From NCBI GenBank assembly GCA_965261065.1, contig OZ253444.1:5394001-5458000 (forward strand): a DNA stretch of 64,000 nucleotides, read 5' to 3'. Every line of letters begins with the position of its first letter. Positions within the stretch are counted from its first letter, which is position 1. This stretch comes from JAKZVK01 sp965261065. GTDB lineage: Bacteria; Acidobacteriota; Terriglobia; Bryobacterales; UBA6623. This document shows positions 51,545-60,315 of this stretch, piece after piece. A program made the position numbers and the translations under genes. The notes beneath the pieces were generated by a model, which ran no database searches, had not been told where the DNA came from, and saw only the letters and a program-made list of their open reading frames with translations.

Positions 51545-52005
51545 GAGTCTACGAACTGATCTTCATACTCAAGCCGGACCTACAAGACGAAGAGATCGAC
51601 GCCGCCGTCGAACAGGTGCAGAGCGCCCTGACCGAGGGTGGCGCGACCATCGACAAGACGGATCGGTGGGGCAAGCGGCGGCTGGCCTACATGATCAAGA
51701 ATTGCCGCGAGGGCTACTACGTCCTGATTCAGTACTCACTGGAGGCGGAGAATGCTGCCCTGGCCAAGGAAATCGAGCGCCGCTTGCGCGTCTCCGACGC
51801 CGTGATCAAGTACCTAACGATCCGTACCGATATCGAGCAGAAGCGCGTCGAGAAGCAGCGGCTGAAGCGCGAGAAGCGTGCCGCACGCAAGCCCGCGCCC
51901 ACCGCTTCCGAACGGCCCGAGGCGAGAAGCAGACCGAAGCCCGCGCCGGCTGAGCCAGGCCCACCCTCTCCCGCTCCCGCTCCAGCGGAAGCGGCGCCGA
52001 AGTAA
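51541..52005 (+). CDS. rpsF: 30S ribosomal protein S6
   Basis: 154 residues. The S6 fold covers about 1-100: MRVYELIFILKPDLQDEEID, DRWGKRRLAYMIKNCREGYY and IERRLRVSDAVIKYLTIRTD. The C-terminal 50 residues are Arg/Lys then Pro/Ala rich (APAPAEAAPK) and not part of the S6 core. It is translationally coupled to pth. Confidence 0.94.
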   Translation: MRVYELIFILKPDLQDEEIDAAVEQVQSALTEGGATIDKTDRWGKRRLAYMIKNCREGYYVLIQYSLEAENAALAKEIERRLRVSDAVIKYLTIRTDIEQKRVEKQRLKREKRAARKPAPTASERPEARSRPKPAPAEPGPPSPAPAPAEAAPK

Positions 52006-52053
52006 CCCGGGAGCGGTGACCTAAAATGGAAACGAGATATCGAGGGAGAGATC

Positions 52054-52605
52054 ATGGGCGAGACTGAAGACAAGACAAGTACCAAGGCACCGGCTGCGGA
52101 AGCCAAACCCGCCGAGAATCAACCGGCCGAAGGCCAATCCGCCGAAACGAAACCCGCCGGCCAGGCTGCGGAAGCTAAGCCGACCGAAGCCAAACCCGCC
52201 GGCCAAGCTGCGGAAGCCAAACCCGCTGGCCAGGCCCCGCAAGCTAGACCCGCCGGCCAGGGCGGACAAGGCAGACCCGCCGGCCAGGGCAGACCCGCTG
52301 GGCCGGGTGGCGACCGTAGGCCCGGAGGAGGCGGAGGCCGCCCGGGCCAACGCGACGGACGTCCCCGAGGCGGCGGTGGTGGCAGGCGATTCTTTCGCCG
52401 CCGCAAGGCCGACTATTTCAGCGCCAACAAGATTGACGACGTCAACTACAAGGATGTCAATACGCTTCGCCAGTTCATCGGCGACCGGGGCAAGATCCTT
52501 CCGCGCCGCCACACCGGCCTGAGCGCGCAGCATCAGCGCCTCGTCAAGCGCGCCATCAAGCGCGCCCGCAACATCGCGCTACTACCCTTCGCGGGAGACG
52601 GCTAG
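52054..52605 (+). CDS. rpsR: 30S ribosomal protein S18 with a very long N-terminal extension
   Basis: 183 residues; normal S18 is about 75. The S18 core is the last about 75 residues: RFFRRRKADYFSANKIDDVN, YKDVNTLRQFIGDRGKILPR and RHTGLSAQHQRLVKRAIKRA. The first about 108 residues are a low-complexity tail with repeated AEAKPAGQA units, turning into a Gly/Arg-rich part (GGGGGRPGQRDGRPRGGGGG). The ATG at 52054 follows GGGAGAGATC. GTG and ATG codons nearer the core are lacking, so the extension is likely translated. Confidence 0.92.
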   Translation: MGETEDKTSTKAPAAEAKPAENQPAEGQSAETKPAGQAAEAKPTEAKPAGQAAEAKPAGQAPQARPAGQGGQGRPAGQGRPAGPGGDRRPGGGGGRPGQRDGRPRGGGGGRRFFRRRKADYFSANKIDDVNYKDVNTLRQFIGDRGKILPRRHTGLSAQHQRLVKRAIKRARNIALLPFAGDG

Positions 52606-52621
52606 CCCGGAGAACCAAACC

Positions 52622-53218
52622 ATGGTTGAAGTCATACTTAAGCAAGAGATCCGTAAGCTCGGCAACCGCGGCGATGTCGTGCGAGTCGCCAACGGCTACG
52701 CCCGCAACTTCCTGTTCCCGCAGCAGATGGCCATGCCGGCCACCGGCGCCAACAAACGCCAGCTCGAAGAGATGAGGGCCGCCGCCGACCGCGAGTCCGC
52801 GCGATTGAAGGGTGACGCCCAGAAGCTGGGCGAGATCATCCAGGGACTGGCAATCGAGCTTACCGAACGGGCCGGCGAGTCCGATCAGCTCTTTGGTTCC
52901 GTCACATCCCGCGACATCGCCTCGGAAATCGAGAAGCTCGGTTACACCATCGATCGCCACAAGATCGTCATCACCAAGCCGATCCGCACGGTCGGCGAGC
53001 ATGAGGTGACGGTCCATCTGCACCGCGACATCGACATCCCGTTGAAGGTGACGGTGATGGCCGAAGGCCGCGAAGCGGGTGAGGAGCCCTCCGAGGTCGC
53101 CGCGTCCGAAGACGGCACTGCAGCCGAAGGGAACACCGCGGTCGAGAGCGACGCCGCGGCCGAGGTCTCCGCGGAAGAGCCTGCCGCCGAAGCCGACCAA
53201 GCCGACGAAGAGTCCTGA
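52622..53218 (+). CDS. rplI: 50S ribosomal protein L9
   Basis: 198 residues. The N-terminal domain is MVEVILKQEIRKLGNRGDVV and VANGYARNFLFPQQMAMPAT, with the connecting helix (LEEMRAAADRESARLKGDAQ) and C-terminal domain (SDQLFGSVTSRDIASEIEKL, VTVHLHRDIDIPLKVTVMAE). About 45 extra acidic Ala/Glu residues end the protein. Its TGA overlaps the next ATG. Confidence 0.94.
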   Translation: MVEVILKQEIRKLGNRGDVVRVANGYARNFLFPQQMAMPATGANKRQLEEMRAAADRESARLKGDAQKLGEIIQGLAIELTERAGESDQLFGSVTSRDIASEIEKLGYTIDRHKIVITKPIRTVGEHEVTVHLHRDIDIPLKVTVMAEGREAGEEPSEVAASEDGTAAEGNTAVESDAAAEVSAEEPAAEADQADEES

Positions 53219-53970
53219 TGTTCTTCGATCTCAGCGGTCAGACCGCGATTATCACGGGTGCCGCCCAGGGCATCGGCGCCGGCATCGCTGACCGCTTGGC
53301 GCGGGCCGGCGCGCAGATTGCCGTCGCTGACCTCAATGCGGACAACGGCGAGGCCGCCGCTGCGAAGCTGACCGCCGACGGCCTCAAGGCCTTCGCGGTC
53401 CAAGTGGACGTGAGCCGTCGCGACTCGGTCGAGCCGATGGTCCAAAGCGTACTCGACCGCGTCGGCCAAATCGATATCTTGGTCAACAACGCCGGCATTG
53501 CCGGCATCGCCGCGCCGATCTGGGAGCAGGGCGACGACGATTGGCAAAGCGTCATCGATGTCGATCTCACGGGCGTCTTTCTGTGCTGCCGCGCGGTACT
53601 GCCGCACATGCGCGAACGTGACTACGGTCGCATCGTCAACATCGCCTCGGTGGCCGGCAAAGACGGCAATCCGAACATGGTGGCCTACTCCGCGGCGAAG
53701 GCCGGTGTGATTGCGATCGCGAAGTCGGTCGGCAAAGAGGTCGCCACCAACAACATCTGCGTCAACGCCGTCACTCCGGCGGTCATCCGAACCCCGATCC
53801 TCGATCAGCTTACCGCCGAGCAGGTAGATTACATGACGGCGCGCATTCCCCGTGGGCGCACGGGTACGGTTGAAGAAGTCGCGGCCGTCGTCCACTTTCT
53901 CTCGAGCCCCGACTGCTCGTTCGTGACCGCCCAAACCTACGATGTCAGCGGCGGCCGCTCAACGTTCTAG
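53218..53970 (+). CDS. short-chain dehydrogenase/reductase (FabG-like)
   Basis: 250 residues of the classical SDR type: the coenzyme loop TAIITGAAQGIGAGIADRLA, ILVNNAGIAG, the catalytic Ser in RIVNIASVAGKDG and YSAAKAGVIAIAKSVGKEVA with the Tyr-x3-Lys pair. It ends TAQTYDVSGGRSTF. It reduces or oxidises a carbonyl/alcohol; the substrate is unknown. It overlaps rplI by one base, probably as the last gene of the operon. A palindromic repeat follows. Confidence 0.9.
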   Translation: MFFDLSGQTAIITGAAQGIGAGIADRLARAGAQIAVADLNADNGEAAAAKLTADGLKAFAVQVDVSRRDSVEPMVQSVLDRVGQIDILVNNAGIAGIAAPIWEQGDDDWQSVIDVDLTGVFLCCRAVLPHMRERDYGRIVNIASVAGKDGNPNMVAYSAAKAGVIAIAKSVGKEVATNNICVNAVTPAVIRTPILDQLTAEQVDYMTARIPRGRTGTVEEVAAVVHFLSSPDCSFVTAQTYDVSGGRSTF

Positions 53971-53977
53971 CGAACTT

Positions 53978-54034
53978 GCGGCGTAAGTCTCCAGGCTTGC
54001 CGAGAACCCGTTCCTCGGTTCTCACGACGGCAAG
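53978..54034. repeat. short copy of the 'GGCGTAAG' palindromic repeat
   Basis: GCGGCGTAAGTCTCCAGGCT continues TGCCGAGAACC-CGTTCCTC-GGTTCTC, then GACGGCAAG. It keeps the hairpin GAGAACC/GGTTCTC and the TGCCG/CGGCA pair of the family at 16639 and 44943. It follows the SDR stop by 7 bp and could serve as a terminator. Confidence 0.6.
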
Positions 54035-55357
54035 AACATCGCCACCCGCTAATTAGGGCATAACTACCTTGACTCATCAGATGGGGTGTGTCATGATTGC
54101 GCAGGGGGTGACTCATGATTGGGTTTCCCCTGGAGACGGACATGCCGATTACCCCTGTAAACCTTGATGGCCTGATTCCCCGCGAATACTTCGAAGTTGA
54201 GCCGGAGGCAAAGCTGCGCAAAATGGAGGAATCGCCCAAGATGAAGATCATGGAGCTAGAGAATGATAGCTTCATGTTTACCCGACTGCGCAAGCCAGAC
54301 TTCCAGCGTACGACGGCACATTGGACGCCAGTAAAAATTGCTGGTTTTGTCAAGAGCTTCGTCTCGGGCGATTTAATACCAGCGGTTATCCTCTGGCAGT
54401 CAGATACTAGTGGGGATATATTCGTGATCGACGGAGCCCACCGATTGAGTACCTTGATAGCGTGGGTCCATGACGACTATGGCGACAGAAAGCGCTCCCT
54501 GGCTTTCTCGAATGGCAAGATACCGAAAGACCAAGAGAAGGCCGCTAAGGAGACGCGCGATCGGATAGCAGGGATGGTAGGCTCCTATGTTGAACTCAAG
54601 CATGGCAAAGATCAATCTTCAGAGCGGGAAGCGTATTCGAGCAACCTAGCATCCGGTGGCATCACACTCCAATGGGTTCGCGGTGACGCCGATACCGCCG
54701 CAAGATCATTTCATACCATCAATACTGAGCAGACACCAATAGGAGACCTAGAAGTCAGACTCATTAGGGATAGGAGATGCCCGAACGCTATCGCTGCTCG
54801 TTCACTTGTTCAGGTTGGTCAAGGCCGATTCTACTTCTCTAACTTCCCGAAAGAAAACCAGACCTCCATACGTACCATTGCCCAAGCTATATATGATGAT
54901 CTGTTTGTCCCGCCACTTGACACCCCGATCAAAACGCTGGATCTTCCAGTTGCCGGTCGAAGCTACTCAGCAGACAGCCTCAAGCTCATACTTGATGTCG
55001 TGGAATTCGTGAACAAGAAAGCACCGGATGATCCAGCACCACGCAGGAAACGACGCAAGGATAGAAGCCCCGACATCCTGACTCCAACCATGCCAATAGA
55101 CCAAGACGGTGCCGCTACGATTGAGTTTCTTAAGAACATGCGCACGGCGTCTTCTCGGATCTCTGGTACAAGCCCTGAATCACTCGGGTTGCATCCTGCT
55201 GTTTATTTCTATAGCGCCACAGGATCTTACCAGCCAACCGCATTTATAGCGGCCATAAGTTTCACTCGTGAATTAGAGTCTAAACAGCGAATTCCGTTAT
55301 TTACAGAGCACCGACATGACTTCGAGGAATTGCTGCTAAGGTACAAGTTTCTGATAA

Positions 55358-56389
55358 GCTTGGTATCCACTTGACTCAGGTGACCCCAAAATGTAGTGTA
55401 AGGGCCTGGTGGAGGATTACCCGCGCGACCAACTCGAATTCGAGTCTCACTTTGCGAGCGAGGAGGCTTGCCGCGACTATCTGTTCGCCTTGCGCTGGCC
55501 AGAGGGTTTCCGCTGTCCAAGGTGTGGGCATGAGCGCGCTTGGCCGGTGCGCAAAGTGTGGTTCGAATGCGCTCGCTGCGGGCGGCAAACCTCCGTCACC
55601 GCCGGCACGATCTTTCAAGACACACGCAAGCCGCTGCGGCTGTGGTTCCGGGCGATGTGGACCATCACCACGCAGAAGAATGGGGCCAGCGCCCTGGGTC
55701 TACAGCGCGTTCTGGGACTGGGCAGTTACCAAACCGCCTGGCCTTGGATGCACAAGCTGAGGCGAGCGATGGTGCGCCCGGGGCGGGAGCGATTGACGGG
55801 CCTCGTCGAGGTCGATGAGACCTACTGGGGCGCTGAAGAAGAAGGGGTAATCGGCCGGCAGACCGAGCGTAAAGCGTTGATTGCAGTCGCCGCGGAAGAG
55901 AGAGGCACCGGGCTGGGGCGCATCCGCATGCAGCGCGTTCAGAACGCCTCGGCGGCCAGTTTGATGCCCTTCGTCGAGGAGTCGGTCGAGCCGGGCAGCG
56001 TGGTTGTTACCGACAACTGGTCGGGCTACGATCCGCTCAAGAAGAAGGACTACCAGCGTCGTATCATCTCGATTAACAACCGCCGCGAGCAGGCCTCGCA
56101 GCTACTGCCGAGGGTGCACTTGGCGATCTCGCTACTCAAGCGCTGGATGCTGGGCACGCATCAGGGGGCGGTCAGCCACGAGCATCTGGACTACTATCTC
56201 GACGAGTTCGTGTTCCGCTTCAATCGGCGCAGATCACGCAGTCGGGGCAAGCTCTTCTACCGCCTTGTGCAGCAGGCCATGGCGGTGGAGCCGACGCCGT
56301 ACCGCTCGATCGTCGCCGATTGGGACGCTAAGACGCTGTGAGCCCAACTACAAGATGTTGGGGTCACCTGAGTCAAGTGGATACCCGGC
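55358..56389 (+). mobile_element. IS1595-family insertion sequence, copy B
   Basis: 1032 bp with the same ends as copy A. The flanking 8-mers TCTGATAA (55350-55357) and TCTGGTAA (56390-56397) differ at one position, a slightly decayed target duplication. It is in reverse orientation to copy A and splits the DUF262-HNH gene. Confidence 0.94.
55409..56341 (+). CDS. IS1595 family (ISXO2-like) transposase
   Basis: 310 residues, with the zinc ribbon CPRCGHERAW/CARCGRQT, VEVDETYWGAEEEGV, VVVTDNWSGYD and HEHLDYYLDEFVFRFNRR as in copy A. It is complete and probably functional; start GTG 55409. Confidence 0.93.
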   Translation: MEDYPRDQLEFESHFASEEACRDYLFALRWPEGFRCPRCGHERAWPVRKVWFECARCGRQTSVTAGTIFQDTRKPLRLWFRAMWTITTQKNGASALGLQRVLGLGSYQTAWPWMHKLRRAMVRPGRERLTGLVEVDETYWGAEEEGVIGRQTERKALIAVAAEERGTGLGRIRMQRVQNASAASLMPFVEESVEPGSVVVTDNWSGYDPLKKKDYQRRIISINNRREQASQLLPRVHLAISLLKRWMLGTHQGAVSHEHLDYYLDEFVFRFNRRRSRSRGKLFYRLVQQAMAVEPTPYRSIVADWDAKTL

Positions 56390-56800
56390 TCTGGTAAATC
56401 AAATAGTTAGGCGCTACGGAAGCGGCCACCGCTCACTATCTGCCCTGACACGTTTGTACCATCACCTATTTGAAGGTGCTGTTGCAAGTACCCCTTTAGA
56501 CGAACTCATTCCGACTGTGATCGAAGACGAACGGCTAAGTTTTCTTGCCTCAATACTAGATTACGACAAGGGAACAAAGAGGGAGTTCACTAGTGAGCTA
56601 AAATCAGCCGTGTTCCTCCGCGAGGCAATCGACAGCGCGGTCAGATGTAGCATCTGTTGCGCGAGGGTGCATATTCGGTCGATAACGATCGACCACATTA
56701 CGCGCCGTAGCGAAGGCGGCTTCGGAGGTGAGGACAACGCCCAATTGGCTCATCCGTACTGCAACACTGGCTACAAAAACTGATAGGATGATGATGCGAA

Positions 56801-56995
56801 GTGAAACATTCAGACGAATACGAGCGATTCACCGATCTCGTGGACCGCGTTCTGGCGGTGCCCCACAGCGTGATAAAAGAGCGCGTAGAGGAGCACCGCA
56901 AGCGGGCTGCACAGAATCCGAACCGGCCAGGACCGAAGCCCAAGCGCAAGGTCAAGCCTTACGCTTCGGACCCCGGCGCAAACGGCCCGGACTAG
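56801..56995 (+). CDS. small conserved protein downstream of the HNH gene
   Basis: 64 residues, MKHSDEYERFTDLVDRVLAV, then PHSVIKERVEEHRKRAAQNP and a basic Pro/Lys tail (GPKPKRKVK). It starts 17 bp after the HNH stop and overlaps the opposing transposase stop by 4 nt. I have seen this helix-plus-basic-tail pattern in many small acidobacterial ORFs next to toxins or mobile genes. It may be an accessory of the nuclease; the role is unknown. Confidence 0.6.
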   Translation: MKHSDEYERFTDLVDRVLAVPHSVIKERVEEHRKRAAQNPNRPGPKPKRKVKPYASDPGANGPD

Positions 56996-57218
56996 TTGAC
57001 CGCTTGTTCTTTCCGCTCCTTGCCGGTAACCTCGGCCCAGGTCAGCCGCTTGCCGATCACTTGACGGACGGCAAGGTCAAAGCGGTCGCTGTCGTTCATC
57101 TCCTTGCGGTTGTTGTAGCGGAACGCTTGTTCGTCGAGGTAGCGGAACAAGTGGAACTGTCCCGCCTCAGCTGGAAATGGAGAACAGCGTTCCGCCGGTA
57201 AGCTAACGGAGGGAACGC

Positions 57219-57527
57219 ATGAGGAAAGCACGGAAACACTACACAGCCGAAGAGAAGGTCGCCATCCTGAGACGGCATCTGCTGGACAAGGAGCCGGTCT
57301 CAACACTCTGCGACGAGCTGGCGCTGCAGCCGACGGTGTTCTACCGCTGGCAGAAGGAGTTCTTTGAGAACGGAGCCGCCACCTTCCAGACCAACAACCG
57401 CAGCCGTCGTCAGCCCGAACAGGAACGCATCGCGCGGCTGGAGAAGAAGATCCAGACCAAGGATGAGGTTCTGGCCGAGTTGATGGCCGAGCACATCGCG
57501 TTAAAAAAAAGCCTTGGGGAACTCTGA
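57219..57527 (+). CDS. IS3 OrfA (helix-turn-helix)
   Basis: 102 residues. RKHYTAEEKVAILRRHLLDK and VSTLCDELALQPTVFYRWQK form the HTH; a coiled-coil leucine-zipper-like C-terminus follows (ERIARLEKKIQTKDEVLAEL, MAEHIALKKSLG). It ends at 57527 after the A8 run 57503-57510. Confidence 0.9.
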   Translation: MRKARKHYTAEEKVAILRRHLLDKEPVSTLCDELALQPTVFYRWQKEFFENGAATFQTNNRSRRQPEQERIARLEKKIQTKDEVLAELMAEHIALKKSLGEL

Positions 57528-57550
57528 CCAAAACATGGACGCCGCCCGAC

Positions 57551-58483
57551 GTGCGCGACCAGATCGTCGATTTCGTGCGGCGCTGGTCCGACAAGACCGA
57601 GATCCACGCCGGGCGTTTCATCCAGTGGCTCGGCATCGCGCCCAGCAAGTTCTACTCCTGGCGCCGGCGCTACGGCTCTCTCAACGAGCACAACGGTTGG
57701 GTTCCTCGAGATTTCTGGCTCGAAGAGTGGGAGAAGCAGGCCATCCTCGATTTTTATCGCCAGCATCCGCTGGAAGGCTACCGGCGGTTGACGTTCATGA
57801 TGCTCGACGCCGACATCGTGGCGGTCAGCCCGTCGAGCGTCTGGCGGGTGTTGAGCCGGGCGGGGCTGCTGCGCAAGTGGAACGACAAAACGTCGCTGAA
57901 AGGGACGGGCTTCCAACAGCCGCTAGAGCCGCATCAACATTGGCATATCGACGTTTCCTACATCAACATCTCGGGTACGTTCTACTACCTGTGCAGCGTG
58001 CTGGATGGCTACAGCCGTTCGATTGTGCACTGGGGCTTGCGCGAGGCGATGAAGGAGGCCGACATCGAGATCATTCTCCAAGCCGCGAAGGAGAAATACC
58101 CGGATGCCAGACCGCGCCTCATCTCCGACAACGGGCCGCAGTTCCTCGCCAAGGACTTCAAGGAATTCATCCGTATCTCGGGGATGACGCACGTGAGAAC
58201 GTCGCCCTATTATCCACAGTCGAACGGCAAGTTGGAGCGTTGGCACAAATCGTTGAAGAGCGAATGTATTAGGCCGGGCGTGCCGCTGACGCCGGAGGAT
58301 GCGCGTCGGCTGATCCAGCGCTATGTCGAGCACTACAACACGGTGCGCTTGCACAGCGCGATCTGGTTTGTGACGCCGGAGGACCTGCTGGCAGGACGGC
58401 GGGACGAGATCCACGCCGCCCGCGACCGCAAGCTGGAGCAGGCTCGACAGCAACGGCAGCTGCGGCGTCGCCAGGCGGCTTGA
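57551..58483 (+). CDS. IS3 OrfB (integrase catalytic domain)
   Basis: 310 residues as an independent ORF, but more likely made as an OrfAB fusion: a -1 shift at the A8 run gives KPWGTLTKTWTPPDVRDQIV, leading directly into this frame. The DDE domain shows HWHIDVSYINISGTFYYLCS (Asp), RLISDNGPQFLAKDFKEFIR (Asp) and TSPYYPQSNGKLERWHKSLK (Glu). Confidence 0.92.
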   Translation: MRDQIVDFVRRWSDKTEIHAGRFIQWLGIAPSKFYSWRRRYGSLNEHNGWVPRDFWLEEWEKQAILDFYRQHPLEGYRRLTFMMLDADIVAVSPSSVWRVLSRAGLLRKWNDKTSLKGTGFQQPLEPHQHWHIDVSYINISGTFYYLCSVLDGYSRSIVHWGLREAMKEADIEIILQAAKEKYPDARPRLISDNGPQFLAKDFKEFIRISGMTHVRTSPYYPQSNGKLERWHKSLKSECIRPGVPLTPEDARRLIQRYVEHYNTVRLHSAIWFVTPEDLLAGRRDEIHAARDRKLEQARQQRQLRRRQAA

Positions 58484-59629
58484 CTGTGGGAGTTACAATG
58501 GCGTTGCCGGGTGAAACGGAAGCGGGCTCTGCTGGGAAGCAACCCTGCCGAGGGATAGCCCGGCGGGCTCATCGAGACGATGACCACGGGCGCGGAAGTC
58601 CTCTTTCGCGCTCGTCCCCAAACCCTATCGGATCGATAGACCCTGATGCCTTGAAAATCCCCGCCCGCAGGGCGGCATCTACACTAACGCGGAGCGCTCG
58701 CTCTCCCGTTCCGGCTGAACCGGCACAGAACGGCTCCACGCTCACGTAGGTGCCGTGCAAACCACGCTTCAACAGGGACCAGAAGTTCTCCATCCCGTTA
58801 GTGTGCACGTTCCCTTCGACGTAGGATACGGCATGGTCAATCACTTCATGGCCGTAGTCAGCGCTCAGGCCGTCGTGGAGCGAAGGGCATCGCTGTAGAG
58901 CTTCGAGCCAGCCTGTACATGCTCCTTGACGAGCGGCTGAAGGACCTTCTTCTTCGTGCTGTGAATGACGGCGGTTCTGACTGTTCCGCCGCGTTGCAGA
59001 ACGCCGAGAACTGCCGTCTTGTCCTTACCGCCGGTGCCGGTGATACGCCGGGCCTTCACGCTCGCGTGCATGTTCCGGGCCTTGCCGCCGATGAAGGTCT
59101 CATCGACTTCAACTTCCCCCGAGAGCTTTCCCCCGGCTTCCCCCTGAAGCGCCAGCCGGATGCGCTGAAGCATGAACCAAGACGACTTCTGGCTGATGCC
59201 AGTAGCGCGGGAGATCTCGTAGGAACTGACGCCGTTCTTGCAGTTGGCGAGCATCCACATGGCAAGCAACCACTTGTCCAGTGTGATCGGAGAGTCCTCG
59301 AAAATGGTGCCGACCTTGATGCTGAACTGTGCCTTCGGATGACGGGTCTTGCACTGCCACACACGACGCGAAGGGACAAAACTCACCTTCCCGGAACCGC
59401 AAGTGGGGCAGACGACGCCATCGGGCCAGCGGCGTTTGGCCAGGTAGTCCAGGCAGTTGCCGGGATCGGCGAAGTAGATGATTGCTTCCTGGAGGGTTTG
59501 TGGCTCGTGTTCCATAACCCTAGTATACACAGGATGAACTGATGAGTCAAGGTATTTATTACCATTTTTGCGCACGGAAGATAGGGCAAGCTGTTGATTC
59601 CGTGGACGCGCCAAAAAAGGGTGGCAGTC

Positions 59630-59856
59630 CCCGAAGGGAAGCTTCGAACTTCCGCCACGGGCTGCTGGCTGATTGAGCATGGCGTGAAGAGTCCCGGTGG
59701 GTAACTCTCTCTCTTGGGGTCCTGGATCACAGTGCGCGCTTCGCCGTAATGAAGCGTGGCATGACTACCCTTGCCTCGCTTCGCCGATAGCCGAACGGTG
59801 ACTCCTTGCCGCTTGCCAAGCCGCTTGATCTTCCGCACAAACTCCGACCCTTTCAA
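59630..59856 (-). pseudogene. HicA-like toxin remnant, frameshifted
   Basis: MKGSEFVRKIKRLGKRQGVT and RGKGSHATLHYGEARTVIQD are the HicA signature, with the active-site His in KGSHATL. After KRE a two-base AG duplication in GAGAGAG shifts the frame; the other frame reads LPTGTLHAMLNQ, the normal HicA end. Similarity stops after that, and no hicB follows because the transposon end lies at 59554. Confidence 0.65.
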
Positions 59857-59859
59857 TCG

Positions 59860-60315
59860 ATTCAGTATCGGACATTTTTGCCCCGCGCCGCAGTCGGCGG
59901 TAGTGGCTCAGTTTCAGCCACCGCTGTTACGGAAATCGGGTCCGCCATCCACGATGGCTGAAGCCGGCTTGTGGGAAGGACGCTGAAGCGTCCTGGAGAG
60001 GAGCGAGCGGCCACGCTGAACCGGCCGTAAACGACCGGCCTACAACGCGCTTCGCGCGGAAGCCGCCTGAAGGCGACTTCGGAAACGACGCCTTTCCCGG
60101 CAGGATGAGCAGCCCGCCCACTCCATGCCCGAGCGTGCGCGCCGCCAAGTTGAGCCACTACCCAATCGGCCGCCCGGCCCGGCTGCGACTTCTCCCTCGG
60201 AGCAGAATCGCCTTTGCAACGAGTCATCGAAGCCCTCGGGTTTGATACCATTGCTTGCGTCGCGGATGAGGCTCTGCGCTGTGTCGCCTCCGCCAGTACC
60301 GTGGGAGCTACCAAC
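59860..60315. other. intergenic region with a row of short hairpins
   Basis: 456 bp, no gene. It contains GGACGC-TGAA-GCGTCC (59978-59993), a GGCCG/CGGCC pair around 60020-60040, CGCGC-TTC-GCGCG (about 60047-60059) and GCCGCCT-GAA-GGCGAC. These look like small REP-type palindromes; each has a 3-5 nt loop. Confidence 0.5.

Larger units (their letters stand above)
54142..56783 (+). pseudogene. DUF262/ParB-like plus HNH endonuclease gene, split by IS1595 copy B
   Basis: It starts at ATG 54142 (MPITPVNLDGLIPREYFEVE) after CTGGAGACG; ATG 54115 is possible. The N-terminal part is DUF262/ParB-like: KPDFQRTTAHWTPVKIAGFV, GDLIPAVILW and DIFVIDGAHRLSTLIAWVHD (variant of DGQQR). It breaks at KFL (55357) and resumes after the IS with VNQIVRRYGSGHRSLSALTR. 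The C-terminus is an HNH nuclease: CSICCARVHIRSITIDHITR, RSEGGFGGEDNAQLAHPYCN. The two parts join in frame (533 residues). Such proteins act in restriction-like defence or genome maintenance. It is a passenger gene of the surrounding transposon. Confidence 0.85.
57158..58727 (+). mobile_element. IS3-family insertion sequence
   Basis: 1570 bp flanked by GAAC (57154-57157 and 58728-58731). The ends are inverted: TGTCCCGCCTCAGCTGGA on the left, TGTGCCGGTTCAGCCGGA read inward from the right. It has two ORFs joined by an A8 slippery run. It is inserted inside the IS1595-type transposase gene. Confidence 0.92.
56992..59515 (-). pseudogene. IS1595-family transposase of the passenger transposon, frameshifted and split by IS3
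   Basis: It starts at 59515 (MEHEPQTLQEAIIYFADPGN). The zinc ribbon is VCPTCGSGKVSFVPSRRVWQ, followed by AQFSIKVGTIFEDSPITLDK, VEVDETFIGGKARNMH and GTVRTAVIHSTKKKVLQPLV. Near 58885 one base is lost (SDALRS, then LHDGLSADYGHEVIDHAVSY in another frame). At VEPF (58731) the IS3 element enters; after 57154 it continues HLFRYLDEQAFRYNNRKEMN to WAEVTGKERKEQAVN. Joining across the IS with one GAAC restores the sequence. Confidence 0.85.
54065..59554. mobile_element. IS1595-family transposon carrying a DUF262-HNH passenger gene, with two nested IS
   Basis: TACCTTGACTCATCAG at 54065-54080 is exactly repeated in reverse at 59539-59554. Between them lie a DUF262-HNH gene, a small ORF and, reading inward from the right end, an IS1595-type transposase (a different subgroup from copies A-C). 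IS1595 copy B (55358-56389) and an IS3 element (57158-58727) were inserted later. Without those two and their duplications the unit is about 2.88 kb. Flanking bases (GGCATAAC and TTTATTAC) are only partly alike, so the original 8-bp duplication has decayed or the ends are slightly different. Confidence 0.65.

Noticed and set aside
56395..56783. C-terminal HNH segment as a separate HNH gene
   Set aside because: It joins in frame to the DUF262 gene when IS1595 copy B and its duplication are removed, so it is the second half of one gene.
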